Shown here: positions 1 through 12,328 of the stretch, in pieces
Layout of the letters: each line of letters opens with the position of its first letter
Numbering within the stretch: the first letter of the stretch is position 1
Origin: Glutamicibacter sp. B1
GTDB lineage: Bacteria > Actinomycetota > Actinomycetes > Actinomycetales > Micrococcaceae
DNA: 64,000 bases
Reading direction: 5' to 3'
NCBI RefSeq assembly: GCF_039602135.1
Contig: NZ_CP125942.1
Span: 124,001 to 188,000 of the forward strand
The notes under the pieces: generated by a model
What the model was told of the DNA's origin: nothing
What the model saw: only the letters and a program-made list of their open reading frames with translations
Databases searched by the model: none
Translations under genes and position numbers: made by a program

Positions 1-440
1 TGTGCTGTTAGTACGCACTGGTGATGATGGTCCTCTTGGGGGTTGTTGTTGGTGGTGTTGGAACGTGGTGTGTGAGTGGTGTGTGGTTTGTATGGTTTGG
101 CATGCTGTTGGGTTTTGAGGCAACAAGCCTCTAATACCGTGGTGATGATCCTTTGGGGTTGTTGTTGTGGTGTTGGGGTTCTTGGTGTTTCGGTGTTTGT
201 CCTGTGTTTGCTGCGGTGATGTCCTGGTGGATTGATACTGGCCTTTGGGTTGGTGTTGGTTTGGGGTGTTGTTGTGGGGGTGTGGGGTTGTTGTTTGGGA
301 ACTGTATAGTGAACGCGAGCATCTTGCAGATGAGATGAGTCTGATGATCCTTTTCCTGGGGTTGTTGGGTGTTTGAGTCTTGTCTGTGTGATTTTGTTAG
401 ATTGTTTTATTGCTCAATTATTTTTGGGAACTTTGATTTT
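1..440 (+). other. 16S-23S internal transcribed spacer, 3' part
   Basis: This is the 3' part of the spacer of an rRNA operon whose 16S gene lies off the left edge. It is identical to 62222-62661, where the complete spacer follows a 16S gene. I see no tRNA gene in it, so the spacer is of the tRNA-less type common in Micrococcaceae. The strand shown is very rich in G and T (runs of TGG, TTG and GTG) and poor in C. The short ORFs that can be read through it are not credible genes. Confidence 0.9.
307..318 (+). other. 23S rRNA processing stem, 5' arm
   Basis: The 12 bases TAGTGAACGCGA at 307-318 are perfectly complementary to TCGCGTTCACTA at 3611-3622. The two arms enclose the 23S gene, which is the expected arrangement for the RNase III stem that releases pre-23S rRNA. 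The pairing is seen directly. Cleavage by RNase III is inferred from the general rRNA maturation pathway. Confidence 0.75.
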
Positions 441-3571
<3,131 letters not shown>

Positions 3572-3718
3572 CTATAAAACAATAATTTGCTAGCAAAGTT
3601 AGTATGCTGTTCGCGTTCACTATGCGGTTACGAGACAACAACCTCGAACCATAAAAACATGAGATAAGTTTTAACACCGGAAACATGACCAAGAGTAATG
3701 GTTTGTGTGCTTCGTGAT

Positions 3719-3839
3719 TGTTACGGCGGTCATAGCGTGGGGGAAACGCCCGGTCCCATACCGAACCCGGAAGCTAAGGCCCATTGCGCCGATGGTACTG
3801 CACTCGTGAGGGTGTGGGAGAGTAGGTCACCGCCGGACT
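3719..3839 (+). rRNA. rrf: 5S ribosomal RNA
   Basis: About 120 nt, located 150 nt after 23S. It carries the conserved CCCATACCGAACCCGGAAG block of 5S and the GGTGTGGGAGAGTAGG segment. Helix I pairs CGGCGG near 3724-3729 with CCGCCG near 3830-3835. The ends are set by that helix and may be off by one or two bases. Confidence 0.95.
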
Positions 3840-3858
3840 TAACCTAAAGAATATGGTT

Positions 3859-3897
3859 TGAGGCCCTGGACACTATGGTGTTCAGGGCCTCACCTGT
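3859..3897 (+). terminator. rRNA operon terminator
   Basis: A 15-bp stem (3859-3873 with 3878-3892, including one G-T pair) with a TATG loop closes the rRNA operon 20 nt after 5S. Only a short T-rich stretch follows (TGTTTA). The stem strength and position after 5S make termination the likely role. Confidence 0.75.
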
Positions 3898-4000
3898 TTA
3901 AGCCGTCCGCGCACCCACGGCGCTCGAGCTCTTTTTCATCGGGGAACTGGTTACAGTGTGTAGTAGGTAAAACCAGATCTGCTATCGAGGGAGCCCCGCC

Positions 4001-5974
4001 TTGACCACCGAGACAACGAGTCCGCTGCGTTACCGAGACGATTCGATTCGTCCTCAGGACGACCTATACCGCCACAGCAACGGTAAATGGTTCGAAACCG
4101 CTACGATCCCAGGGGATCAAGGAATCTACGGTTCTTTCATGGAACTGCGTGATCAAGCAGAAGACGCAGTGCACGCCATTATTAAAGAAGCAGTCAAAGC
4201 CTACGAATCAGGGACCGCGACCGACGGTGCCACGCAGCGTATTGCACATCTGTACGGTTCGTTCATGAATGAAGCAGCTATCGAAGAACGCGGAGCTGCC
4301 CCAATCGCCGGCTATCTCGAGGCCATCTCCGAAATTCAAAGTGTTGAAGGACTGCTCGAGCTCTCCGGATCCTTCTATCGCAAGGGCATCAGCGGCTTCG
4401 TTGAGATCGGAGCCATGAATGACGCGGGTAATCCAGAGCGTAACCTCCTGACCTTCCTCCAGGGTGGTCTGGGCCTACCTGATGAGTCTTACTACCATGA
4501 CGAACAAATGGCAGAAACGGTGGCCGATTACCGTGAGCACCTGGGGCGTCTACTGAGCCTCGGTGGCTTTGCTGACGCAGCGACTGCTGCCGCAGGTGTA
4601 GTTGACCTCGAGACCGCTATTGCCCAGTACCACTGGGACCGTGTGAAGGTCCGTGACGCTCAGGCTCGCTACAATCTCATGACCGGCCAGCAACTCTTCG
4701 AGCTCTTCGGCGGCCTGAAGACCTGGCTTGCCGGTGCCGGCATTGATCCGAAGTACTACGAAGAAGTAGTTCTCTGGCAGCCAAGCTACCTCGAGGGACT
4801 CTCCGGTCTCATTACTGAACAGCCACTGGACGCGTGGAAGAACTGGCTACGCGTACAGGTGCTTCGATCTTTCGCACCATACCTCTCCAGCGACTTCGTG
4901 AACGAGAACTTCTCTTTCTACTCCGCCAAGCTCGGCGGCGTCGAACAGATTAAGGACCGCTGGAAGCGCGGCGTTTCCTTTACCGAAGGCGCCGTGGGTG
5001 AAGACATTGGTCAGCTCTACGTGGCCAAGAACTTCCCGCCTGAAGCCAAAGATGCGATGGACCAGTTGGTACAGCGCCTCATCGAGGCATACCGCATCTC
5101 CATTGGTGAGCTGTCGTGGATGGGCCAAGAGACCATCGAAAAAGCATTGGACAAGCTCTCAAAGTTCCGCCCGAAGATCGGCTACCCCAACGAGTGGATC
5201 GACTACTCGTCGATTGTCACCGATGAATCAGATGTCATCGCCAACCTGGCTTCCGCCAACGAGTTCGAGTTTAAGCGTGAACTGAAGAAGATCGACGACG
5301 GCGTCAACCGCGAACTGTGGTTCATGTACCCACAGACCGTCAATGCTTACTACCATCCATTGCTGAATGAGATTGCTTTCCCGGCCGCCATCTTGCGACT
5401 GCCATTCTTTGATGTTGACCGGGATATCGCGTCAAACTTTGGCGCCATTGGAGCGGTGATCGGCCACGAGATCGGGCACGGCTTTGACGATCAAGGGTCG
5501 CAGTTTGACGGCAGTGGCCAGCTGACCAATTGGTGGACCGATGATGACCGAGCATCCTTCGAGAAGCTCACCGGCAAGCTGGTGGAACAGTACAACGCAC
5601 TCTCGCCCACCGAAGCCCCAGAGCACAACGTCAACGGTGCCCTGACCCTGGGTGAAAACATTGGTGACCTCGGTGGACTGGGCATCGCTTACAAGGCCTA
5701 CAAGCTCGAGCTTGAAGCCCGTGGCATCACCGAGGACGAAGTGATCGACGGGGTGACCGGCGACCAGCGCTTCTTCTACTCATGGGCCGAATGCTGGAGA
5801 ACCCTCATCCGTCCAGAAACCGCTGTGGTTCGAGTGCGCACCGACCCCCACGCACCGGGCGAATTCCGTTGCAATCAGGTTCCGAAGAATCTCGATGCCT
5901 TCCACGAAGCTTTCGGCACTAAGCCGGGGGATGGAATGTGGTTGGATCCAGAACAGCGAGTAGAGATCTGGTAG
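4001..5974 (+). CDS. M13-family zinc metallopeptidase (PepO/neprilysin-like)
   Basis: Predicted zinc endopeptidase of 657 residues, the usual size for bacterial M13 oligopeptidases. The N-terminal domain begins with the family-typical RPQDDLYRHSNGKW. The catalytic domain has NAYY at 448-451, HEIGH at 489-493 (zinc ligands H489 and H493, catalytic E490), and GENIGD with the third ligand E552 and D556. There is no signal peptide or membrane segment, so the enzyme should be cytosolic and act on peptides rather than folded proteins. The start is TTG with a GGGAG-like site about 8 nt upstream; no better start lies nearby. It is transcribed alone, between the rRNA terminator and its own strong terminator. 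Family assignment is secure; the substrate is not known. Confidence 0.95.
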   Translation: MTTETTSPLRYRDDSIRPQDDLYRHSNGKWFETATIPGDQGIYGSFMELRDQAEDAVHAIIKEAVKAYESGTATDGATQRIAHLYGSFMNEAAIEERGAAPIAGYLEAISEIQSVEGLLELSGSFYRKGISGFVEIGAMNDAGNPERNLLTFLQGGLGLPDESYYHDEQMAETVADYREHLGRLLSLGGFADAATAAAGVVDLETAIAQYHWDRVKVRDAQARYNLMTGQQLFELFGGLKTWLAGAGIDPKYYEEVVLWQPSYLEGLSGLITEQPLDAWKNWLRVQVLRSFAPYLSSDFVNENFSFYSAKLGGVEQIKDRWKRGVSFTEGAVGEDIGQLYVAKNFPPEAKDAMDQLVQRLIEAYRISIGELSWMGQETIEKALDKLSKFRPKIGYPNEWIDYSSIVTDESDVIANLASANEFEFKRELKKIDDGVNRELWFMYPQTVNAYYHPLLNEIAFPAAILRLPFFDVDRDIASNFGAIGAVIGHEIGHGFDDQGSQFDGSGQLTNWWTDDDRASFEKLTGKLVEQYNALSPTEAPEHNVNGALTLGENIGDLGGLGIAYKAYKLELEARGITEDEVIDGVTGDQRFFYSWAECWRTLIRPETAVVRVRTDPHAPGEFRCNQVPKNLDAFHEAFGTKPGDGMWLDPEQRVEIW

Positions 5975-5989
5975 AAAACCATGGTCTTC

Positions 5990-6034
5990 AGGCAGGGCAT
6001 CGAAAAAGTTCGTTTTTCGGTGCCCTGCCTTTTT
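5990..6034 (+). terminator. Rho-independent terminator after the M13 peptidase
   Basis: AGGCAGGGCA plus CGAAAAA at 5990-6007 pairs with TTTTTCGG and TGCCCTGCCT at 6013-6030, with a GTTCG loop, followed by five T. It is a strong intrinsic terminator. Confidence 0.9.
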
Positions 6035-6098
6035 AGTTGCGCGAGGCTTCGGGGTGTAAGTCTGATCATGATGGGCTTTATCCGCGCGCAATGACACG

Positions 6099-6113
6099 TA
6101 GAATGGACTATTG
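6099..6113 (+). promoter_or_regulatory. Probable leaderless promoter of lysS
   Basis: A -10-like TAGAAT at 6099-6104 ends 8 nt before the GTG start codon at 6113, and no Shine-Dalgarno sequence lies between. This spacing places the transcription start at or next to the start codon. Leaderless mRNAs are common in Actinobacteria. The -35 region is not convincing, so this remains an inference. Confidence 0.5.
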
Positions 6114-7627
6114 TGACTTCCGAAATTAATTCCGCTCAGACCATTGATCCCAACGACCAGCGACAGGTCCGCACTGACAAGCGCAACCAGTTCCTGGCCA
6201 AGGGTGAGGAAGCCTACCCTGTGGGTGTGGCCCGCACCCACTCACTGCTGGAAATCCGCGATAAATACGCACACCTCGAAGCCGGCGATGAAACCGAAGA
6301 CGTCGTCGGAGTAGCCGGACGCATCGTTTTCATGCGCAACACCGGCAAGCTGTGCTTCGCGACCTTGCAGGAGGGTGGCCCCAAGGGTGAAGGCGTGCGT
6401 CTGCAGGTCATGCTCTCGCTGGCTAATGTCGGTGAAGAGCGCCTGGCGCAGTGGAAGTCCCTGGTTGACCTCGGCGACCATGTCTTTGTCAGCGGCAAGG
6501 TGATTTCTTCACGCCGCGGCGAACTTTCAATCATGGCCGACAGCTTTGAAATGGCTTCCAAGGCCCTGCGCCCATTGCCAGTGCTGCACGCCGACTTGAA
6601 CGAGGAAACCCGCGTTCGTCAGCGCTACGCCGACCTGATCGTCCGCAACGAAGCTCGCGAGATGGTCTACAAGCGTGCCGCGATTGTTCGGGCCGTACGC
6701 AATACCCTTGAAAACCACAGCTACGTTGAGGTTGAGACCCCAATGTTGCAGCTGGTCCACGGTGGCGCATCGGCTCGTCCCTTCAAAACTCACCTGAACG
6801 CTTTTGATCAGGAAATGACCCTGCGCATCGCTACCGAGTTGTACCTCAAGCGCTGTGTTGTCGGCGGCGTGGATCGCGTCTTCGAAGTGGGACGTATCTT
6901 CCGCAACGAGGGTGTGGACTCGACCCACTCTCCAGAATTCACCACCCTGGAATGCTACGAAGCTTATGCAGACCAGTACGTGATGGCTGATCGCATGAAG
7001 GAAATCATCCTCAATGCTGCCGATGCTATTGGTGCTGGCCGCACGATCGAGACCCCACGCGGTACCGCAAACCTGGATGGCGAATGGCGCTGGTTGAGCG
7101 TTTACCCTGGCCTGTCTGAAGCTGTAGGTGTTGAAATCACCCCAGAAACCGATGCGTCGGTGCTGCGCGAAGTTGCTGCCAAGCATGAGGTCAAGATTGA
7201 TCCAGCGTGGAGCGCTCAGAAGCTCGTGATCGAGCTCTTCGGCGAAATCGTTGAGCCTACTCTGATCGACCCAACCTTCGTCTGCGATTACCCGCCACTG
7301 GCTCAGCCTTTGGCCCGCCCGCACCGTTCGAAGCCAGGAGTCATCGAGGCTTGGGACTTGATTATCGGCGGTATGGAGCGCGGCACCGCATTCTCTGAGC
7401 TGATTGATCCAGTGATTCAGCGTGAGCGCCTCACCGAGCAGTCCCTGATGGCTGCAGGTGGCGACCCAGAAGCGATGCAGCTTGATGAAGACTTCTTGCG
7501 CGCTCTGGAATACGGTGCCCCACCAATGGGTGGCATTGGTCTGGGTATTGACCGATTGGTCATGCTCTTTACCAACGTTGGTATCCGCGAAACCATTCTC
7601 TTCCCACTGCTAAAGCCGGAGGCATAG
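6113..7627 (+). CDS. lysS: Lysyl-tRNA synthetase (class II)
   Basis: Charges tRNA-Lys with lysine in the cytosol. At 504 residues it has the standard length. The N-terminal OB-fold anticodon-binding domain covers roughly 60-165. The class II core follows, with motif 2 FEVGRIFRNEG (R264 and E266 contact the adenylate) and motif 3 GIGLGIDRL at 474-482 with the conserved arginine at 481. GTG at 6113 is the start; the nearby -10 box suggests a leaderless message. The gene is followed after 2 nt by a 55-residue membrane microprotein, then by lsr2, an arrangement I believe is common in Arthrobacter relatives. A tRNA-Lys(TTT) gene occurs elsewhere in the window at 31438. Confidence 0.98.
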   Translation: MTSEINSAQTIDPNDQRQVRTDKRNQFLAKGEEAYPVGVARTHSLLEIRDKYAHLEAGDETEDVVGVAGRIVFMRNTGKLCFATLQEGGPKGEGVRLQVMLSLANVGEERLAQWKSLVDLGDHVFVSGKVISSRRGELSIMADSFEMASKALRPLPVLHADLNEETRVRQRYADLIVRNEAREMVYKRAAIVRAVRNTLENHSYVEVETPMLQLVHGGASARPFKTHLNAFDQEMTLRIATELYLKRCVVGGVDRVFEVGRIFRNEGVDSTHSPEFTTLECYEAYADQYVMADRMKEIILNAADAIGAGRTIETPRGTANLDGEWRWLSVYPGLSEAVGVEITPETDASVLREVAAKHEVKIDPAWSAQKLVIELFGEIVEPTLIDPTFVCDYPPLAQPLARPHRSKPGVIEAWDLIIGGMERGTAFSELIDPVIQRERLTEQSLMAAGGDPEAMQLDEDFLRALEYGAPPMGGIGLGIDRLVMLFTNVGIRETILFPLLKPEA

Positions 7628-7629
7628 AA

Positions 7630-7797
7630 ATGCCATATATTGAGGCAATTGTTCCGACTATCTGTCTGGCCTTGCTTTTTTGGTACGTGATGAAAGCTAT
7701 TACAAACGCGGACCGAAAAGAGCGTCAGGCTGAGGTTGAAGCGGATGCGCTTATTCAAAATCGCATGGATTCCAATAATCCGTCGAACGAGAATTAG
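7630..7797 (+). CDS. Small membrane protein of 55 residues between lysS and lsr2
   Basis: An ATG start only 2 nt after the lysS stop opens a 55-codon frame ending at TAG 7797. The protein begins MPYIEAIVPTICLALLFWYV, a single hydrophobic helix at about residues 6-21. A charged, hydrophilic tail follows, starting MKAITNADRKERQAE, rich in K, R, E and N. This is the layout of a one-pass membrane microprotein with a cytoplasmic tail. There is no obvious Shine-Dalgarno site of its own, so translation is probably coupled to lysS. The position suggests a lysS operon member. The function is unknown. A chance frame is possible, but the clean helix-plus-tail design and tight spacing favour a real gene. 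Confidence 0.65.
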   Translation: MPYIEAIVPTICLALLFWYVMKAITNADRKERQAEVEADALIQNRMDSNNPSNEN

Positions 7798-7861
7798 AGT
7801 ATTCCTGAAAGAACCTTGTGAATTCTGATGAGAATTAGAATTCTATGTTGCTATTTGTATA

Positions 7862-7920
7862 AGCTTGAAGACTGAAAAGGACTCGTTGGTGTAAACCAAG
7901 TGGTTCAGTAAATTCAAGCT
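7862..7920 (+). promoter_or_regulatory. Long imperfect hairpin in the lsr2 leader
   Basis: Three nested complementary pairs lie just before the lsr2 Shine-Dalgarno site: AGCTTGAA (7862-7869) with TTCAAGCT (7913-7920), ACTGAA (about 7871-7876) with TTCAGT (about 7904-7909), and TTGGT with ACCAA around a GTAA loop near 7885-7899. The base of the stem touches the GGAGGA site. It could act in translational control or mRNA stability. The base pairing is seen; the role is inferred. Confidence 0.55.
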
Positions 7921-7935
7921 CGGAGGAATCCCCGG

Positions 7936-8256
7936 ATGGCACGTCAGGTTCAAATTGCCCTGATTGATGATATTGATGGTAGCGAAGCTACCGAGTCAAT
8001 TGCTTTTAGCGTTAATGGTCAGCACTTCGAAATTGATTTGAATGATGAGCACGCTGCGCAATTCCATGCGGCTCTTGAAACCTATGTAGAGGCTGCTCGC
8101 TCGTCGAAGCAGACCGCAACTAGTGAAGCTCCAGCAATTCGCGCGTGGGCAAAAGAAAATAATATGAAGGTCAATGCCCGCGGGCGCCTTAATGCGGATG
8201 TTGTTGAAGCTTACAACGCTGCTATGCGTAAAGGTGGACGCAACCGCGCAAAGTAA
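7936..8256 (+). CDS. lsr2: Lsr2-family nucleoid-associated protein
   Basis: Histone-like DNA-bridging protein of Actinobacteria that silences AT-rich and horizontally acquired DNA. The 106-residue length is typical. The N-terminal dimerisation domain (about 1-55, beginning MARQVQIALIDDIDGSEA) is followed by a linker. The C-terminal DNA-binding domain (about 66-100, APAIRAWAKENN...) contains the RGR minor-groove clamp at 82-84. A GGAGGA site precedes the ATG by about 8 nt. The upstream 138 nt is AT-rich, including AATTAGAATTC and TTTGTATAAG, so autoregulation by Lsr2 binding is plausible. A leader hairpin sits directly before the ribosome-binding site. The gene ends at a strong terminator. Confidence 0.97.
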   Translation: MARQVQIALIDDIDGSEATESIAFSVNGQHFEIDLNDEHAAQFHAALETYVEAARSSKQTATSEAPAIRAWAKENNMKVNARGRLNADVVEAYNAAMRKGGRNRAK

Positions 8257-8284
8257 TTTGCTTGGTCGTAGGTAGACTTCAATT

Positions 8285-8318
8285 GAGTCGGCACATTCAA
8301 TGTGCCGACTCATTTGTT
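8285..8318 (+). terminator. lsr2 terminator
   Basis: GAGTCGGCACA at 8285-8295 pairs perfectly with TGTGCCGACTC at 8301-8311 around a TTCAA loop, followed by ATTTGTTT. Confidence 0.85.
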
Positions 8319-8523
8319 TATAACGACTGTCGCGATATATCAATTTAATTTGGTTGAAGATAATAGTGTTTGTGCAACAACTGAATAGCTTTTATTTGTG
8401 AGAGCTAGCGATGGCCAGTTGTCCGCGCAGAGCTAATTGGGTTATCCCCGTGGCGAACAAGGGCGCATTGATGGCGCTTGATGCGTAGCATCGAATTATT
8501 GGTAAGCAAGGAGTGTGCCGAAG

Positions 8524-11038
8524 ATGTTTGAGAGATTTACCGACCGTGCCCGTCGAGTTGTCGTGCTCGCCCAAGAAGAGGCGCGCATGCTCAACCACAA
8601 TTACATCGGCACCGAGCACCTGCTGCTCGGCCTAATCCACGAAGGTGACGGTGTAGCCGCAAAAGCGCTCGAGTCGCTGAATATTTCGTTGGGTGCCGTA
8701 CGTGAGCAGGTTCAGGAGATTATCGGCAAGGGCCAGCAGGCGCCTTCCGGTCATATCCCGTTCACTCCTCGCGCCAAGAAAGTCTTGGAATTATCGCTGC
8801 GCGAAGCATTGCAGCTGGGCCACAACTACATTGGAACCGAGCACATCCTGCTCGGCCTGATCCGCGAGGGTGAAGGCGTCGCCGCGCAGGTGCTCGTCAA
8901 GCTCGGGGCTGACCTGGGCCGCGTGCGCCAGCAGGTTATCCAGCTGCTCTCGGGCTACCAGGGTGGTAAGGAAACTGCCTCCGCTGGTGTCAGCTCGGGC
9001 GGCCAGCAGGAAGGTACCCCAGCCGGTTCAGCAGTACTGGACCAGTTCGGCCGCAACCTCACCGCTGCAGCCCGCGAAGGCAAGCTTGACCCAGTGATCG
9101 GTCGCGAGCACGAGATGGAACGCGTCATGCAGGTCCTCTCGCGCCGCACCAAGAACAACCCGGTTCTCATCGGTGAACCTGGTGTGGGTAAGACCGCCGT
9201 TGTTGAAGGTCTAGCTCAGTCGATCGTTCGCGGCGACGTCCCAGAAACCATCAAGGACAAGCAGCTGTACACCTTGGACCTCGGTTCCTTGGTAGCAGGT
9301 TCACGTTACCGTGGTGACTTCGAAGAGCGCCTGAAGAAGGTTCTCAAGGAGATCCGCACCCGCGGTGACATCATCCTGTTCATCGACGAGATCCACACCC
9401 TGGTGGGTGCCGGTGCCGCCGAAGGCGCTATCGATGCTGCATCGATCCTCAAGCCTATGTTGGCTCGTGGCGAGCTGCAGACCATCGGTGCGACCACCTT
9501 GGATGAGTACCGCAAGAACATTGAGAAGGATGCAGCGCTCGAGCGTCGTTTCCAGCCGATTCAGGTTAAGGAACCATCTGTCGAGCTGACCACGCAGATT
9601 CTGCGTGGCCTGCGTGACCGCTACGAGGCACACCACCGCGTGACCATCACCGATGGTGCGCTACAGGCTGCCGCAACGCTGGCTCACCGCTACATTTCGG
9701 ATCGCTTCCTGCCAGATAAGGCAGTGGACCTGATCGATGAGGCCGGTGCCCGCCTGCGCATTCAGCGAATGACCGCACCTCCTGCCCTGAAGGAAATGGA
9801 CGAGGAGATCGCGACCGTTCGCCTGGAGAAGGAAGCCGCGATCGACGCTCAGGACTTTGAAGGTGCAGCCTCGCTGCGCGACAAGGAGTCCAAGCTGATC
9901 GAAGCGCGCAACGAGAAGGAAAAGTCGTGGCGCAACGGTGACATGGATGAAGTTTCCGAGGTCACCGAAGAGCTGATTGCTGAAGTTCTGGCTAACTCCA
10001 CGGGTATCCCAGTGGTCAAGCTGACCGAGGAAGAGTCCTCACGTCTGCTGAACATGGAAGAAGAACTGCACAAGCGTGTGATCGGTCAGGATTCGGCTAT
10101 CAAGGCCATCTCCCAGGCGATCCGTCGCACCCGTGCCGGTCTGAAGGATCCAAACCGTCCAGGCGGCTCGTTCATCTTCGCCGGTCCAACCGGTGTGGGT
10201 AAGACCGAGCTGGCCAAGGCACTGGCAGAGTTCCTCTTCGGTGAAGAAGACGCGCTGATCACCCTGGATATGTCCGAATACTCGGAGAAGCACACCGTTT
10301 CCCGTCTCTTCGGTGCCCCTCCAGGCTATGTCGGCTACGAAGAAGGCGGACAGCTGACCGAGAAGGTCCGTCGTCGTCCGTTCTCCGTCGTACTCTTCGA
10401 TGAGGTTGAAAAGGCCCACGCCGACCCTGTTCAACTCGCTGCTGCAGATTCTGGAAGACGGTCGCCTGACCGACTCCCAGGGCCGCGTGGTGGACTTCAA
10501 GAACACCATCATCATCATGACCACCAACCTCGGTACCCGCGACATCTCTAAGGGTGTCATGACCGGCTTCCAGTCGGCCGCGGATACCAAGACCGGTTAT
10601 GAGCGCATGCAGGCCAAGGTGCAGGAAGAGCTACGTCAGCACTTCCGCCCAGAATTCCTGAACCGTGTTGATGACACCGTGGTCTTCCCGCAGCTGAACC
10701 AGGAAGAGATCGAAGAGATCGTCGACCTGTTCGTTGGCCGTCTGGCCAAGCGCCTGAAGGAACGCGAGATGACCATCGAGCTGACCCAGGCTGCTCGCAG
10801 CCTGTTGGCACAGCGTGGCTACGACCCAGCAATGGGTGCCCGTCCACTACGCCGTACCATCCAGCGCGACATCGAAGATCAGCTCTCCGAGCGAATCCTC
10901 TTCGGTCAGATCACCGCAGGACAGAAGGTCACCGTGGACGTCGAAGGCGAAGGAGCGGACCAGAAGTTCGTCTTCCACGCTGAAGGTGGACAGGGCCAGC
11001 TAGAAGGCGAGCCAGCTCCGGCTGCGCTGGAAAGCTAA
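8524..11038 (+). CDS. clpC: ClpC AAA+ unfoldase, interrupted by a one-base frameshift as read
   Basis: Hsp100 ATPase that unfolds substrates for the ClpP protease and acts in protein quality control. The repaired product is 837 residues, normal for ClpC. It has two Clp-N repeats (about 1-145), Walker A GEPGVGKT at 217-224, Walker B FIDE at 286-289, a UVR-like coiled-coil segment near 415-450, and a second AAA domain with GPTGVGKT at 554-561 and [11 protein letters not shown]. The reading frame breaks at CCC 10425-10427: one C too many shifts ...KAHAD into a frame ending at 10551, while [13 protein letters not shown] continues in the next frame to 11038. ATG 8524 is chosen over GTG 8515 because AAGGAG at 8508-8513 is spaced for the ATG. 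Since clpC is essential in relatives, a sequencing error is far more likely than a mutation. Confidence 0.93.
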
Positions 11039-11050
11039 TAAGTAAGCTCA

Positions 11051-11099
11051 CGCCAAGGGCGTCAGAGTCGCAGAACTGCGAGTCTGACGCCCTTGGCGC
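11051..11099 (+). terminator. Long hairpin terminator after clpC
   Basis: CGCCAAGGGCGTCAGA and TCGCAG at 11051-11073 pair with CTGCGA and TCTGACGCCCTTGGCG at about 11076-11098, giving a stem of about 22 bp. The downstream T stretch is weak. Termination or mRNA 3'-end protection is likely. Confidence 0.75.
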
Positions 11100-11240
11100 T
11101 TAACTTTTCACTTTCGCCAGCGTGGTTACGCAATTTGGCGAGGTTTCCTAACGCAAGGAGCGTACTCTACTTCTCGCGCCGGAACGCGTGGTATCGTCTT
11201 GCAAGAATCGCAAGTCAGTCCGGCCAGATGAGAACGGGAA

Positions 11241-12125
11241 ATGATGTCCGAACGGTTCGAATCTCAAACAGGTCTCGTTTGGAATGCTCAGCGGGAAAAT
11301 ATCCGATTTGGACGCGGCCGGACCGAGAAACTTACCTGCGTCCGAATTCGGAAACTGCCCGAGAATGGCTGTTTTGCCGATGAGATTCATCGTGTTCACC
11401 CGGATACGGGCCTCATCGACTTCGTGCTTGATGAGCAAAACAACGCGGAACCGATCGTTGACCTCACAGGGATAAGCCATTTCCATAACTTGAAAGTAAT
11501 TAACATCGACGCGAAGAACCAAGTGCTTCGCGAAGAACTAGGCCATGCAGCTACGCCTTCATTGGTACGGGTCATTACAAAGTATGTTGAAGGTGTGACC
11601 GAGTGCTTAGTTCAAAGTCCTGAATTGCGATCTTTGGAACTTGAAGGTGCTCCAATTGACATTCTAGGAGTGGCGCCCGGCGCACTAAGTACCGTTACAT
11701 TGGGAAAATTGACTCAGACGAAAACTCGATCTGCTTGGGAAAACCTACCAACCATAGATGAATTCAGCGTTGAGCGCTCCGGTACAGTTTGTGTTTCTCC
11801 TCCGTCAGTTCAATGGCCTGAGTTAGTTAGTTTTGTCTCGGTGTCCTTGCTCAAGGGCATCGTGAAGTCCTCACAATGTATACCTTTTAAGTTCCTGTAC
11901 TTGGAGGGTGTTCGTCTGTTTGATCCTGGAGCTTCTTTCTGGGACCTGGCGGCTGAGCGAGTCACAGTTGCTTATGCCACGAAACCGCCCAAATGGCTCG
12001 TGGATGCCTGGCCTACGCGTCCGGCTGACTGGGCCGACTGGCTCGTAGTTCCATATCATCCGAGCCTTCCTGGGTCAGAACATGTAGTCCATGAGGAGTA
12101 TGTCCCTGTCGAGGGGCAACGATAG
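11241..12125 (+). CDS. Hypothetical protein with degenerate leucine-rich-like repeats
   Basis: The 294-residue product has no family I can name. From about residue 75 a spaced pattern of short beta-like segments recurs: NLKVINIDAKN, LRSLELEGAPI, LSTVTLGKLTQT, IDEFSVERSG, LVSFVSVSLLKGI and FKFLYLEGVRLF. They sit roughly 20-25 residues apart and fit a divergent leucine-rich-repeat solenoid. There is no signal peptide or membrane segment. Base composition is visibly lower in GC than clpC and the codon use is less biased, as in many recently acquired or weakly expressed genes. GGGAA precedes ATG 11241; ATG 11244 is an equally good start. It stands alone, after the clpC terminator. It could be an immunity or interaction protein, but nothing nearby supports a specific role. 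Confidence 0.7.
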   Translation: MMSERFESQTGLVWNAQRENIRFGRGRTEKLTCVRIRKLPENGCFADEIHRVHPDTGLIDFVLDEQNNAEPIVDLTGISHFHNLKVINIDAKNQVLREELGHAATPSLVRVITKYVEGVTECLVQSPELRSLELEGAPIDILGVAPGALSTVTLGKLTQTKTRSAWENLPTIDEFSVERSGTVCVSPPSVQWPELVSFVSVSLLKGIVKSSQCIPFKFLYLEGVRLFDPGASFWDLAAERVTVAYATKPPKWLVDAWPTRPADWADWLVVPYHPSLPGSEHVVHEEYVPVEGQR

Positions 12126-12328
12126 AAAATCGAAAATTAGCTTGTAAGAGCATTCGTATCGTTCCAGAGCATGCACTGAAATGATCCGGGAGAGTCTTAG
12201 TATTTTCAACCTGTACGACGGCCGAGGGCTTTAGCTATGAGCCTGGTCAGATTCCGGATTCTCATGACGTTTTCGTTGTGAACGGCAATTACAAAGAAAG
12301 CTGTCCGGGAATCCACCTGTTGTAGGGT

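Noticed and set aside
8330..8523. ClgR-type operator upstream of clpC
   Set aside because: The CGC/GCG-containing segments near 8420 and 8455 do not form the required dyad spacing.
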